Shown here: positions 54,134-62,920 of the stretch, piece after piece
Numbering within the stretch: position 1 is the stretch's first letter
Layout: each line of letters starts with the position of its first letter
Source: Bacillota bacterium
GTDB lineage: Bacteria; Bacillota; Sulfobacillia; Sulfobacillales; Sulfobacillaceae
DNA: 64,000 nucleotides
NCBI GenBank assembly: GCA_021797515.1
Contig: JAJZZP010000090.1
Coordinates: 1 to 64,000 of the forward strand
Direction: 5' to 3'
Made by a program: the position numbers and the translations under genes
Notes under the pieces: generated by a model
What the model saw: only the letters and a program-made list of their open reading frames with translations
Told to the model about the DNA's origin: nothing
Database searches by the model: none

Positions 54134-54162
54134 TTGACAGCCCCTTAATTCGCAAGTATTCT
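54134..54162 (+). promoter_or_regulatory. Promoter of the LsrF/ABC sugar operon
   Basis: TTGACA (54134-54139), 17 bp, TATTCT (54157-54162). The same core as modules 1-3 but without their downstream conserved part, so it is probably a housekeeping-sigma promoter. The lsrF-like gene starts 125 bp downstream. Confidence 0.65.
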
Positions 54163-54286
54163 GATAGTGCCACCGCACACGAACGAACACTAAACAACGA
54201 TTGTTAATAGGTTGTGCATGTGTCTTAGCGTGAGTGGACACAAAGTCGTCGTCGCGAGTGATGCATATTGAAGGAGGACGGAGAGG

Positions 54287-55183
54287 ATGCCGGAGAAGGA
54301 TGATGTCACGGCGGATCGCTTTTACGCCGAGGTTCCTGTAGCACATCAAACGTATGCCCTTAAAGGCAGCGGAGCCTATGACTGGGGGATGGCGAATCGG
54401 TTGGCACGCATTTTCCAGCCTGCCGACGGACGGACGGTAATGTTGGCCATCGACCACGGGTATTTTCAAGGGCCGGTACGGGGTCTCGAGCGGGTTGACC
54501 TGAATATTGTTCCGCTCCTGGGGCAGGTCGACGCCTTAATGCTGACCAGAGGCATATTGCGAACCAGCATCCCTCAAAACATGCCTAATCCCGTGGTGCT
54601 GCGGGTCAGCGCCGGGTCAAGCATCTTAAAAGAGTTATCCGAAGAGGCTATCGCGGTCAGCATTGAGGATGCGATACGTCTCAATGCCGCTGCGATGGCG
54701 GTCCAGGTCTATGTGGGAGGCGAATTTGAACACCAAACCATCCAGAACTTGATCAAGTTGGTCGATGCGGGGATGCAATATGGAATCCCCGTACTGGCGG
54801 TGACCGCGGTGGGACGCGAGATGGTTCGCGATGCCCGGTATTTTCGGCTCGCCTGTCGGATTTGCGCGGAACTCGGTGCTCAGTTTGTGAAGACCTATTT
54901 TGTGGACGAAGGGTTTTCGAGCGTAGCTGCCTCCTGTCCCGTGCCGCTGATTGTGGCCGGGGGCAAAAAAGTCGAAGAGCGCGACGCACTGACCATGGTC
55001 GAACGAGCCCTGCAGGAGGGGGCCGCAGGGGTCGATATGGGACGAAACGTCTTTCAGTCTGTAAAGCCCGTGGCGATGTTGGATGCATTGAACGGTATTG
55101 TCCACAACGGCTGGACGGCAGAGAGCGCGTGGGAATGGCTCCGGTCGCGTCCACAGGAGCAAGTGTCGGTGCCTTCGGCATGA
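54287..55183 (+). CDS. LsrF-like 3-hydroxy-2,4-pentadione-5-phosphate thiolase/aldolase
   Basis: The 298-residue class I aldolase-fold protein follows E. coli LsrF closely: [11 protein letters not shown] (25-35), [13 protein letters not shown] (51-63), [21 protein letters not shown] and [11 protein letters not shown]. The Schiff-base Lys is Lys202 in [10 protein letters not shown]. LsrF moves an acetyl group from the phospho-AI-2 breakdown product to CoA. No LsrK, LsrG, LsrR or Lsr transporter gene is in the window; the neighbours are a CUT1 importer and sugar-phosphate enzymes. It may act on a related phosphorylated diketone. ATG after GAAGGAGGACGGAGAGG. Confidence 0.87.
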   Translation: MPEKDDVTADRFYAEVPVAHQTYALKGSGAYDWGMANRLARIFQPADGRTVMLAIDHGYFQGPVRGLERVDLNIVPLLGQVDALMLTRGILRTSIPQNMPNPVVLRVSAGSSILKELSEEAIAVSIEDAIRLNAAAMAVQVYVGGEFEHQTIQNLIKLVDAGMQYGIPVLAVTAVGREMVRDARYFRLACRICAELGAQFVKTYFVDEGFSSVAASCPVPLIVAGGKKVEERDALTMVERALQEGAAGVDMGRNVFQSVKPVAMLDALNGIVHNGWTAESAWEWLRSRPQEQVSVPSA

Positions 55184-55278
55184 AGCAACTCGGGAAGGGG
55201 ACCCGGGCCCCTTCGGAAATTCCGTATTAAAAACGGACAGCATTTTGATCCCAAACCCGGGGAAGCGAGGTAAGATAT

Positions 55279-55926
55279 TTGCACTCGGTTTGCATTGCGC
55301 CATCGATCATGTCTGCAGATTTTTCGCGGCTGGCTTCAGCCTGCGACTCGATTGCCAGATCGGCCGATATGGTGCATTTGGACATCACCGACGGGTACTT
55401 CGCGCCGACCCTCACGATGGGTCCTCAAATTGTCGCAGGTATTCGTAAACTGACGAAGTTGCCCTTGGACGTGCACCTAATGCTAGAGAATCCTGAACGA
55501 TTTGTGGAACCGTTTCGGGATGTCGGCGCGGATCGCATCGCGGTTCATTGGGAAGCTTGCCGAGATCCGATGACCGTGTTGGCGGATATCCGCCATTCGG
55601 GGGCTTTGGCGGGAATCGCCTTAACCATCGACACACCCGTGTCGGTCGTGCGCCCGTTGCTTGAGATCGCCGATTATGTAGTGATATTAAGCGTAGAATT
55701 GCGGAGCACGAGCCACGGGTTTCAGCCAATAGCCCTCGACAAGGTGCGCGAACTGGTGACGATGCGCGGCCAGCGGTCTCGTCCGCAGGTGGAACTGGAC
55801 GGGGCCATCACTCTCCAAACGGCGGGTTGGGCCAAGGCCGCGGGGGCCGAGATTTTGGTTGCCGGTGGAGCCGTGTTTCAAACGGAGAATCCGGAACAGG
55901 CGATTCGCGGATTGCGAAACGCGTAA
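55279..55926 (+). CDS. Ribulose-phosphate 3-epimerase family protein
   Basis: The 215-residue TIM-barrel protein begins with TTG after a GAGG site. It has IAPSIMSADF, HLDITDGYFAP (metal-binding His and Asp), LPLDVHLM and the second catalytic Asp in VELDGAI. The phosphate-binding loop NPGFGGQ of true Rpe is replaced by RSTSHGFQP, so the substrate may be another ketose phosphate, as in AlsE-type enzymes. It lies between the LsrF-like gene and DeoR. Confidence 0.83.
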   Translation: MHSVCIAPSIMSADFSRLASACDSIARSADMVHLDITDGYFAPTLTMGPQIVAGIRKLTKLPLDVHLMLENPERFVEPFRDVGADRIAVHWEACRDPMTVLADIRHSGALAGIALTIDTPVSVVRPLLEIADYVVILSVELRSTSHGFQPIALDKVRELVTMRGQRSRPQVELDGAITLQTAGWAKAAGAEILVAGGAVFQTENPEQAIRGLRNA

Positions 55927-56001
55927 CCGGCAATCCGGTCGCACAAACGCCCGACAATCCCACAAGAATGAGTCGGCGTTGGGCAACAACAAGGAGGAGT
56001 T

Positions 56002-56799
56002 ATGGACGTTCCGGAATTGGCGGATGCCGCTTTTTTGCCCAAAGAGCGTCTGGTGCGCATCTTTGAAGTGATTGAACTACAAGGGTCAGCGCGGGTGTCC
56101 GACCTCGCGAGGCAATTCGGTACGTCTTTGATGACCATCCGGCGCGACCTTACGGAACTCGAACAAAAAGGGCTAGTCGTCCGCACGCGTGGCGGGGTCA
56201 TGCTGCGCAAGGGCATATTGGAAGACTATGAGGTTGATGTCCGGCGGCGGACACACATGGAACAAAAACAGGCCATCGCTCGTACAGCCGTGCGTTTGAT
56301 TAAGTCAGGCGATACTATTGCGTTAGATGCCAGCACCACCGTAGTGGAATTGGCTCAATTACTGGTGCAACTGCCCCTGACCGACATCACCGTCGTGACC
56401 AATAACTTTATGGTTGCCAATGTCGTCGCCACATCAAACATCGATTTGTTTTTCGTCGGCGGACGCCTTCGCCGAGAAGCGCTCTCAACGGTGGGATCTC
56501 AGGCCCAGACCATGCTGGCCCAATGGACCTGCGCAAAAAGCTTTGTATCGGGCACAGGGGTGGATGTGGAAGTCGGTTTGATGGATAGCAATCCGGATGA
56601 AGTCGGCATGAAACACCTAATGCTGCGAAACAGCGTGCATCGGTATCTTTTGGCCGATTCATCGAAATTGATGCGGCGCGCGGTGACGCGGGTGTGCCCT
56701 CTCACCGATTTTGACGCCGTCATTACGGATTCGGGAATCGATAAGGCAATCCGCAAGATCTTTGAAGATAGCAATATTCCTCTAATCGTGGCCGATTGA
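56002..56799 (+). CDS. DeoR-family transcriptional repressor
   Basis: A 265-residue regulator with an N-terminal DeoR helix-turn-helix (SARVSDLARQFGTSLMTIRRD, LVVRTRGG) and a C-terminal sugar-phosphate-binding domain (GDTIALDASTT, VTNNFMVANV, LLADSSKL). DeoR proteins repress sugar operons until a phosphorylated sugar binds. It is inside the operon it probably controls. ATG after AAGGAGGAGTT. Confidence 0.92.
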   Translation: MDVPELADAAFLPKERLVRIFEVIELQGSARVSDLARQFGTSLMTIRRDLTELEQKGLVVRTRGGVMLRKGILEDYEVDVRRRTHMEQKQAIARTAVRLIKSGDTIALDASTTVVELAQLLVQLPLTDITVVTNNFMVANVVATSNIDLFFVGGRLRREALSTVGSQAQTMLAQWTCAKSFVSGTGVDVEVGLMDSNPDEVGMKHLMLRNSVHRYLLADSSKLMRRAVTRVCPLTDFDAVITDSGIDKAIRKIFEDSNIPLIVAD

Positions 56800-56876
56800 T
56801 TGCGAAGCGGGGTGTTGGCAGCAAGATCACGCCTAACGCGGCCGCCCAGACTAGACGAAAGGAAGAGGATCAACCG

Positions 56877-58355
56877 ATGAAAGAAATGAAGACAGGACCG
56901 TCGCGAACAGTTCGAAATCGGACCCTTGCCGCAGGCTTGACAATAGCCATGACAGCGGGCATCGCAGGTTGCGGCACTTCAAGCACCCCTGTTGCGTCTT
57001 CAAGCAGCCCCATTACCATCACCTTGCTGGGTTTTGCCGGATGGGCACCCAGCGCCATTGCAGCCAAAATGGCGCAGACGGAATTTCCGGCTTACGCGAA
57101 AAAACACTGGGGCATCAATGTTAAAGTAGCCTACGCCACCAGCCCGTTCGCGGATTTATATTCAAAACCGGCTTCCTCGCTGGCCGCGCATTCGTCGGAG
57201 TACAGCTTGATTTGGGGCAAAGGCATGTGGTACGGATCTTTTACCGGTCCGAAGTGGATTGCGTCCGTCAATAGTTTGATCGCGAACTCGCCGGAACTGA
57301 AGACGGCGCAAGCCAATTTCATTAGTCCTTTTATTCAGAAGTCCTACGAATCCTATCCCTATGGCAGCAACCACTTGTGGGGAATACCCAGCGAGGGCGA
57401 TGCCCTCATTATGTACGTGCGAAAAGATCTGCTAGACAACCCCGCCAACCAGGCTGCGTTTCAGAAGGCATATGGATTTCCGCTTCCCACAACATTCACT
57501 CAATGGCAGACTTTGTCATGGTCGAAATTTACTGATATCTTGAAATTTTTCAACGATCCGGCGAAAGGGTTTTATGGCCTAGCGTCAGAATACTCCGATA
57601 GCTATGACTTTATGTTCAATCAAGCGATGACCATGGTTAGGGATTACGGAGGACACATCTGGGACCGGTCGACGCGCCAAGTCTATGGCGTACTTAACAG
57701 CCCTCAGGCCGACGCTGGTTTGAAGGCCTACGTAGGCTTGTTGAAATACCAGCCTCCAGGGGCCGACACTTGGGGCATTTCGCACGATATTCAAGCTTTT
57801 ACCGGAGGCCACGTGTTTGCCGCGTGGCAATGGTCTGCGGTAGGCCCGGCCATGTTCACACCGGCTATGCAAGGCAAGGTCATGGCTGTGCCCCTTCCTG
57901 GAAACACCGTCAATGGCCAGTTCTTGCAATATTCGGCGGTGGGAGGGCAGGCATGGAATGTCAACAATTTCTTAGGCCCTCGCCATAAAGCGGCGGCTTT
58001 CGACTTCATCAAGTGGTGGTATTTGCCGTCCACCCAGATGCAATATGCCATGCAGGGAGGCAACTCAGTCCTGAAATCGGTCGTGGACAACCCCACGGTT
58101 CAGGCGCACGATCCTTGGTATCGGGCCTATAGGTATACGATGACCAACAAGCATCTGGTGGATGAATATCATAACGCCGATTACGCGACCTTGATGTCCG
58201 AAATCCAAAAAGCATGGACGGCGTATGCCACCGGAGAAATCAATAGTGCCTCACTCGCCAATACCTATGCCGCATGTCGACAACAAGCGACACTGTTCAA
58301 CACCGGGTTGACTAATACGGCACCCCCGACCAGTTGCGCTAATGTGCATCTTTAG
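56877..58355 (+). CDS. ABC sugar-binding lipoprotein (family 1 extracellular)
   Basis: From the ATG at 56877 (AGGAAGAGG upstream) the 492-residue protein begins with a basic stretch, a hydrophobic helix LAAGLTIAMTAGIAG and a lipobox Cys, then a Ser/Thr linker. The mature part has the type I periplasmic-binding pattern (FAGWAPSAIAA, LWGIPSEGDALIMYVRKD, FTGGHVFAAWQWS). Acting outside the membrane, it would hand a sugar or polyol to the permeases encoded next. An upstream ATG at 56796 overlaps deoR and is unlikely. Confidence 0.9.
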   Translation: MKEMKTGPSRTVRNRTLAAGLTIAMTAGIAGCGTSSTPVASSSSPITITLLGFAGWAPSAIAAKMAQTEFPAYAKKHWGINVKVAYATSPFADLYSKPASSLAAHSSEYSLIWGKGMWYGSFTGPKWIASVNSLIANSPELKTAQANFISPFIQKSYESYPYGSNHLWGIPSEGDALIMYVRKDLLDNPANQAAFQKAYGFPLPTTFTQWQTLSWSKFTDILKFFNDPAKGFYGLASEYSDSYDFMFNQAMTMVRDYGGHIWDRSTRQVYGVLNSPQADAGLKAYVGLLKYQPPGADTWGISHDIQAFTGGHVFAAWQWSAVGPAMFTPAMQGKVMAVPLPGNTVNGQFLQYSAVGGQAWNVNNFLGPRHKAAAFDFIKWWYLPSTQMQYAMQGGNSVLKSVVDNPTVQAHDPWYRAYRYTMTNKHLVDEYHNADYATLMSEIQKAWTAYATGEINSASLANTYAACRQQATLFNTGLTNTAPPTSCANVHL

Positions 58356-58393
58356 ACTCTAAAGCTTTCTGTTGAGCCGCTTCTAATCTGGCA

Positions 58394-58420
58394 GGGGAGA
58401 CAAGATAGGATGGTCTCCCC
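58394..58420 (+). other. Intercistronic stem-loop between binding protein and permease genes
   Basis: A perfect 8-bp stem GGGGAGAC/GTCTCCCC with an 11-nt loop, 40 bp after the lipoprotein stop and about 50 bp before the permease start. No T-tract follows, so it should block 3' exonucleases rather than stop transcription. This would raise binding-protein mRNA over permease mRNA, as in malE-malF. Confidence 0.6.
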
Positions 58421-58468
58421 GCCGGATGGCTCACCTTAGACGAAACGAAGCACAAGGAGAGGATCTCT

Positions 58469-59398
58469 ATGAATAATGACGGTGGCCAACGACTCAGATT
58501 CATGCGCCAGGGTTTATCGTTAAAAGCTTTCGCGTGGATTCTGATTATTCCGGTGCTCGCGTTTTTCACCATATGGAACGTTGTGCCGTTTTTGTGGCTG
58601 CTCGGTTTAAGTTTCTACCGATATTACCCAACGTTTGGCCAACCGCCAAAATTTCTGGGCTTAGGCAATTACATCAGCTTGATGAACGACCCCAACGTGT
58701 GGGAGCGAATCGGCACCACCTTCATTTTCATGGTCAGTGCGGTCGGCATTGAAACCGGTCTGGGGTTGGTGTTGGGATTCGTGTTTTGGAGCCGGCGAGC
58801 TCTATGGGGACGTCGGTTGGCTCTTACCCTGTTGTTTTCTCCGATGGTTCTGGCACCGGTGGCCGCAGGAACCTTTTTTCGGTTGATTTACGATCCCCTA
58901 TACGGCGTAGTGCCCTATTATATCCACGCATTCTTCGGTGTGCCCAAACCCAATCTGTTGGGTAACTCCCACACGGCGATGTTGGCGGTGCTTGCCACGG
59001 ATGTTTGGATGTGGACTCCGTTCATGACGATGATGACGATTGCCGCTTTGGGTGCTGTTCCGAAAGCCGTTTTGGAAGCTGCCTCCGTCGACCGCTTAAA
59101 GTTCTGGCAACGCGTACGCTACGTAATGTGGCCGTACGGCAAGTTCATTTTGCTGCTAGGCGTGATCTTGCGAACTATCGACGCCTTTAAGACCTACGGA
59201 CTCATTGCCGCCATGACCGCCGGGGGACCAGGCAATGCCACGGACGTCTTGTCCATCACACTCTACCGCGAAGGATTTGTGAGTTTCGACATGGGTAAGG
59301 GGTCTGCCCTCGCCCTGTTCACCTTGTTCATTGCCGTGGCTTTTACCAGCGTGTACCTGTATTTCTTAAAAAATCGTGAAAGAGAGGCGATATCATGA
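58469..59398 (+). CDS. CUT1 ABC transporter permease 1 (MalF-like)
   Basis: The 309-residue protein has about six membrane helices and the EAA cytoplasmic loop (EAASVDRLKFWQRVRYVMWP), which contacts the ATPase. It pairs with the permease at 59395, whose start overlaps its stop by 4 bp. The ATG follows AAGGAGAGGATCTCT. It is part of an importer that also includes a lipoprotein and two different ATPases. Confidence 0.92.
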   Translation: MNNDGGQRLRFMRQGLSLKAFAWILIIPVLAFFTIWNVVPFLWLLGLSFYRYYPTFGQPPKFLGLGNYISLMNDPNVWERIGTTFIFMVSAVGIETGLGLVLGFVFWSRRALWGRRLALTLLFSPMVLAPVAAGTFFRLIYDPLYGVVPYYIHAFFGVPKPNLLGNSHTAMLAVLATDVWMWTPFMTMMTIAALGAVPKAVLEAASVDRLKFWQRVRYVMWPYGKFILLLGVILRTIDAFKTYGLIAAMTAGGPGNATDVLSITLYREGFVSFDMGKGSALALFTLFIAVAFTSVYLYFLKNREREAIS

Positions 59399-60288
59399 TC
59401 CCCGTGACGTTGGATCCTTCACGAGATGAGGAGTCTCAGGCGAACATGCGCGCGGTGAAGAGATCGCGGATCAGAGAGCGGATTAAAGACCTTTCCGTGT
59501 GGGTTATCGCTGTACTGTTCTTTCTTCCCGAGCTCTGGATTTTTTTGTCCGCATTTAAGACCCCCCAGCAAATTTTGGCGGTACCGCCGCGTTGGATTTT
59601 TCGTCCGACTCTGCAAGGCCTCACGGCTATGGCCAAAGAAGGGGCTTTTTGGACGTACGTGTTCAACAGCTTCTTTATCACCTTTACGGCCGTCTTCGTG
59701 GCGGTGGGCATCTCGTTTCTGGCGGCCTATGGTTTATCCCGCTTTCGTTTTCGGGGAGGCGATTTCTTAATGTTCGTGTTACTCTCCATCCGGATGGTTC
59801 CTGGGTCGGCGTCGATTCTGCCGTTGTTCCTCATGTACACCGCGCTGGGATGGACTAACACGTACGCGGGAATCATCGCATTCGACGTAATGTTCAGCAT
59901 CCCATTCGCAATTTGGATTTTGAAGGGGTATTTGGACGGCGTGTCGCAAAGATTTGACGAGGCCGCCCAAGTCGACGGGTTTTCCCGGTGGCGGACCATG
60001 TTTCGGATTATCTTGCCGCAGATTTTACCTGGCATCGTCGCCGCAGTTATCTTCAACATGATTTTCGTGTGGAACGAATCGCTGTTCAATGCGATTCTTG
60101 GTGGCAACACGGTTCAGACTATTCCCGTGGCCTTGCAATCCGGGTTGAACACGATAAACGGGATTAACTGGCAGTATATCGCGTCGTTGAGTTTCGTCTA
60201 TACGGTGCCGCTCATGGCGACGATTTATTTCTTCCAAAAGTATTTGCTGGTGGGTATGACCTTCGGCACGGTTCGTGGAGAAATTTAA
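59395..60288 (+). CDS. CUT1 ABC transporter permease 2 (MalG-like)
   Basis: The 297-residue protein has about six membrane helices and the EAA loop EAAQVDGFSRWRTMFRIILP. FFQKYLLVGMTFGTVRG at the C-terminus is typical of MalG-type subunits. The 4-bp overlap with the first permease gene shows coupled translation. Together the permeases would form a heterodimeric channel, matching the two dissimilar ATPases. Confidence 0.92.
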   Translation: MIPVTLDPSRDEESQANMRAVKRSRIRERIKDLSVWVIAVLFFLPELWIFLSAFKTPQQILAVPPRWIFRPTLQGLTAMAKEGAFWTYVFNSFFITFTAVFVAVGISFLAAYGLSRFRFRGGDFLMFVLLSIRMVPGSASILPLFLMYTALGWTNTYAGIIAFDVMFSIPFAIWILKGYLDGVSQRFDEAAQVDGFSRWRTMFRIILPQILPGIVAAVIFNMIFVWNESLFNAILGGNTVQTIPVALQSGLNTINGINWQYIASLSFVYTVPLMATIYFFQKYLLVGMTFGTVRGEI

Positions 60289-60301
60289 AGGAGGAGAGCG
60301 G

Positions 60302-60586
60302 GTGTCTATGGTGATCGGAAAAAAAGTGCAAACTATAGCGGTGCTGCTGTTAGTCGCGAGCTTTATTGTTGTGGCCCAGCCGCTGGTCTTTTCCGTCTAT
60401 CGCTGGGGCTTTGTTCTTTTAATCGCGGCGACAATCTTTCAGATTGCAGCCGGGAACCTGAAACCCCACGCCGAGGGTCGCGACGTCATTCGGGCGCTCG
60501 GGATTACGGTTGGGGCACTGGTCTTGCTGTCCAGCCTAAGCATCGTTCTGGTGCCTTATCTAGTACGCATGGGACAAGGGGGTTAA
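60302..60586 (+). CDS. Small membrane protein of the ABC transporter operon
   Basis: I chose the GTG at 60302 because AAAGGAGG lies 7 bp upstream. The 94-residue product has three hydrophobic helices (IAVLLLVASFIVVAQ, WGFVLLIAATIFQIA, ALGITVGALVLLSS). Small membrane proteins also sit beside permease genes in some glycerol/polyol importers with two ATPases. It lies 13 bp after the second permease gene and 4 bp before the first ATPase gene, so it is probably an accessory subunit. I do not recognise the family. Confidence 0.75.
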   Translation: MSMVIGKKVQTIAVLLLVASFIVVAQPLVFSVYRWGFVLLIAATIFQIAAGNLKPHAEGRDVIRALGITVGALVLLSSLSIVLVPYLVRMGQGG

Positions 60587-60590
60587 GTCC

Positions 60591-61697
60591 ATGGAAGGCA
60601 TCTCGCTGCAGAGCGTGAGCAAGCGCTGGAGGCACACTTTTGGTCTTCGCGACATGACGATTGACCTGTATCCTTCTCAGTTTGTAGTGTTGTACGGGCC
60701 TCGGGGCAGCGGGAAATCGGTCTTCTGCCGCCTAGTGGTCGGGGTCGACCAACCCACCGAGGGGACCATTATGATGAATGGAGTCGACGTGACACATATG
60801 TCTCCCATTCAACGGGGTATCGCGTATGTGCCCCAGACTTTTGCGCTGTACCCGCAGTTTTCCGTGTACGATAACATTGCGTATCCGTTGGCTATTCAGG
60901 GTGAAAAGAAATCGGAGATTCGCGGTAGAGTGGAGCAAATCGCGGCGACACTGGGTATCACGAACATTTTGAACAAACAGCCGGATCAGTTAAGCGGAGG
61001 CCAAAAACAACGCGTGGCTATCGCTAAAGGACTGGTTTTAAACCGCCGAGTGTACGTCTTGGATGACCCGTTAGTCGGATTAGACTACAAGATTCGCGAA
61101 CGGTTGGTCGAGGAATTGCGCAATTTGCAGGAAAGCTTAGACGCCCTGTTTGTGTATGCAACCTCGGATCCACTGGAACCGTTGCTGCTGGCTGACCATG
61201 TCGTCGTGCTGGACCAAGGCCGACTGGTCGAGCAGGGCTCCCCTGGCAGCCTTTATTACACCCCGAACCATGTTGGGACGACAACGCTGGGTTATCCCGC
61301 CGCCAACATAATTCCAGGCCGGGTTAACCGAGACGGAGACAGATGGCACGTGCGTACCGCTATTTGTGACATTCCCATCGGGGTGACAGCGGAAGTCGCG
61401 CCTGACCAGGAGGTGGTGGTTGCCATTCGTGCAGAACATTTTCTTCTTGGCGACGATCAAAGCGCAGCAGCCAGTTTATTTGAGGCCACCGTGGAATTGG
61501 AAGAGGACATCGGATCGGAGCGGATTGTCCACTTGCGTGCCAAGGGGCAAGCCCTCCAGGCCGGATTTGCTGACCACAAAACCTCTCTGCCGTTAGGTCA
61601 AACCCTCGCTGTGGCCATCAAGACGTCGGCAATGCGGATTTTTGACCAACACAATGGGCGCTGCGTCGCGACCGGCGCCGCGGGAATTGAGGGGTAA
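60591..61697 (+). CDS. ABC ATPase A (MalK-like) with normal signature but altered catalytic residues
   Basis: The 368-residue MalK-type ATPase has Walker A GPRGSGKS (36-43), Q-loop VPQTFAL, a canonical signature LSGGQ (134-138) and a TOBE-like regulatory C-terminus. The Walker B ends VLDD: the catalytic Glu position is Asp159. The switch His position is Ser192 (YATSDP instead of VTHD). Its own ATP site should hydrolyse poorly. Its signature can complete the site of ATPase B (61703), which has Glu and His. Confidence 0.92.
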   Translation: MEGISLQSVSKRWRHTFGLRDMTIDLYPSQFVVLYGPRGSGKSVFCRLVVGVDQPTEGTIMMNGVDVTHMSPIQRGIAYVPQTFALYPQFSVYDNIAYPLAIQGEKKSEIRGRVEQIAATLGITNILNKQPDQLSGGQKQRVAIAKGLVLNRRVYVLDDPLVGLDYKIRERLVEELRNLQESLDALFVYATSDPLEPLLLADHVVVLDQGRLVEQGSPGSLYYTPNHVGTTTLGYPAANIIPGRVNRDGDRWHVRTAICDIPIGVTAEVAPDQEVVVAIRAEHFLLGDDQSAAASLFEATVELEEDIGSERIVHLRAKGQALQAGFADHKTSLPLGQTLAVAIKTSAMRIFDQHNGRCVATGAAGIEG

Positions 61698-61702
61698 GGC
61701 CA

Positions 61703-62839
61703 ATGGCTAACGTCGAATTTACCAATCTCGTTAGACAGTATGGACGGACGACGGCTCTAAAGTCGGTCTCGGGTGTATTTGGCGATGGCCTGGTAACGTG
61801 CATGCTGGGCCCGTCGGGTTGCGGCAAGACCACCTTGTTGCGCACCATCGCGGGACTGGAGCAGCCGAACTCCGGCACGATCCGTTTCGACGGAACGGCG
61901 GTAGAGCATCTGCCGGTGTCTGCCCGCAATGTGGGCATGGTTTTTCAAGCGCCGGTGGTATACCGGGGGCTCAGTGTATGGGACAATATCGCGTTGCCCT
62001 TGCACCGGGCTCGCGTGGGTGATTCTGAAATCAGGAAAGCTGTTGACGAGGTGCTGGATCTATTGGACTTGGGGGCGTTGGCGACCTCGGTCGCCGATCG
62101 ATTAAACGCGGGCGACCGGCAAAAAGTGGCCATTGCCCGGGCGGTGGCACGGAGGCCTCGGGTTTTGCTGTTGGATGAGCCCCTTACGAACGTGAGCGGA
62201 CAGGAGCGTGCGGTGCTCAAACGCGCCTTGAAACGTTTGCTCACCTACCGTCACGATACCGTCGTCTATGTCACTCACGATCAGAGCGAAGCCATGACGC
62301 TGGCGGACGTGATGGTTGTCATGCAAGACGGTGTCATTATGCAGCACGGGGCGCCACGCGATCTCTATGAGAGCCCTCAGGACGAATTTGTGGGGTGGTT
62401 TTTGGGTGCTCCGGGGATGAACTTTTTGCACCTGGCCAACGACCGTTCCGAGGTCGGGAGACGGGTGGAAGGACTATGGGAACCGGATCTGAGAGCGCGA
62501 ATTGTGAGAGCAGGTAACCTGGGCAGCATCGGTTTTCGCCCCGAGTATGTGAGGGTCGCGCTAAATCCGCAACATGGGTGGAGTGAAGGAATCGTTCAAC
62601 ACGCCGCTCTTACCACGTGCGGACAAATTCTTTTGACGGCGCAGGTTGGAACTACCACCGTAGTCGCCAAACATGCGGGCCTGTCGCTGCTGAGTAAGGG
62701 CCATCGCGTCTGGATGCGAATTCCTTCCGAACACGTCCACTTTTTTGGGCCCGACGGCCAACGAATGAGCCTAGAACCTGTCGTCGCTGACGAAGTGGAT
62801 CCTGAACCGGTCGGATCGCGCCCCATACCAAGTGTGTGA
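61703..62839 (+). CDS. ABC ATPase B (MalK-like) with catalytic residues but degenerate signature
   Basis: The 378-residue ATPase has Walker A GPSGCGKT (36-43), Walker B LLLDE with Glu159 and switch His192 (YVTHDQSEAM). The signature reads LNAGD (134-138) instead of LSGGQ, and the D-loop Asp is Ser165. Motif positions are the same as in ATPase A. In an A/B dimer the site formed by B's Walker motifs and A's LSGGQ is complete, and the other is degenerate. The C-terminal half is a TOBE-like domain. Confidence 0.92.
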   Translation: MANVEFTNLVRQYGRTTALKSVSGVFGDGLVTCMLGPSGCGKTTLLRTIAGLEQPNSGTIRFDGTAVEHLPVSARNVGMVFQAPVVYRGLSVWDNIALPLHRARVGDSEIRKAVDEVLDLLDLGALATSVADRLNAGDRQKVAIARAVARRPRVLLLDEPLTNVSGQERAVLKRALKRLLTYRHDTVVYVTHDQSEAMTLADVMVVMQDGVIMQHGAPRDLYESPQDEFVGWFLGAPGMNFLHLANDRSEVGRRVEGLWEPDLRARIVRAGNLGSIGFRPEYVRVALNPQHGWSEGIVQHAALTTCGQILLTAQVGTTTVVAKHAGLSLLSKGHRVWMRIPSEHVHFFGPDGQRMSLEPVVADEVDPEPVGSRPIPSV

Positions 62840-62920
62840 GCGCACATACCTGAAGCGAAAAAATCTGCAACCCGAGCGTATCACAGTTAAGGCCGAAGGC
62901 CGAAAAGGAGTCGATGATTG

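Noticed and set aside
54134-54162. Fourth member of the shared promoter/operator module
   Set aside because: The TTGACA-N17-TATTCT core matches, but the downstream GTCAAAT and inner conserved bases are missing.
54287-55183. AI-2 quorum-sensing (lsr) operon
   Set aside because: Only LsrF is present. The transporter is CUT1 with two ATPases and the regulator is DeoR-type, with no LsrK or LsrG.
54635-55303. 222-codon minus-strand frame opposite the LsrF-like gene
   Set aside because: It lies opposite a gene with strong family support; the frame has no start signal or recognisable domain.
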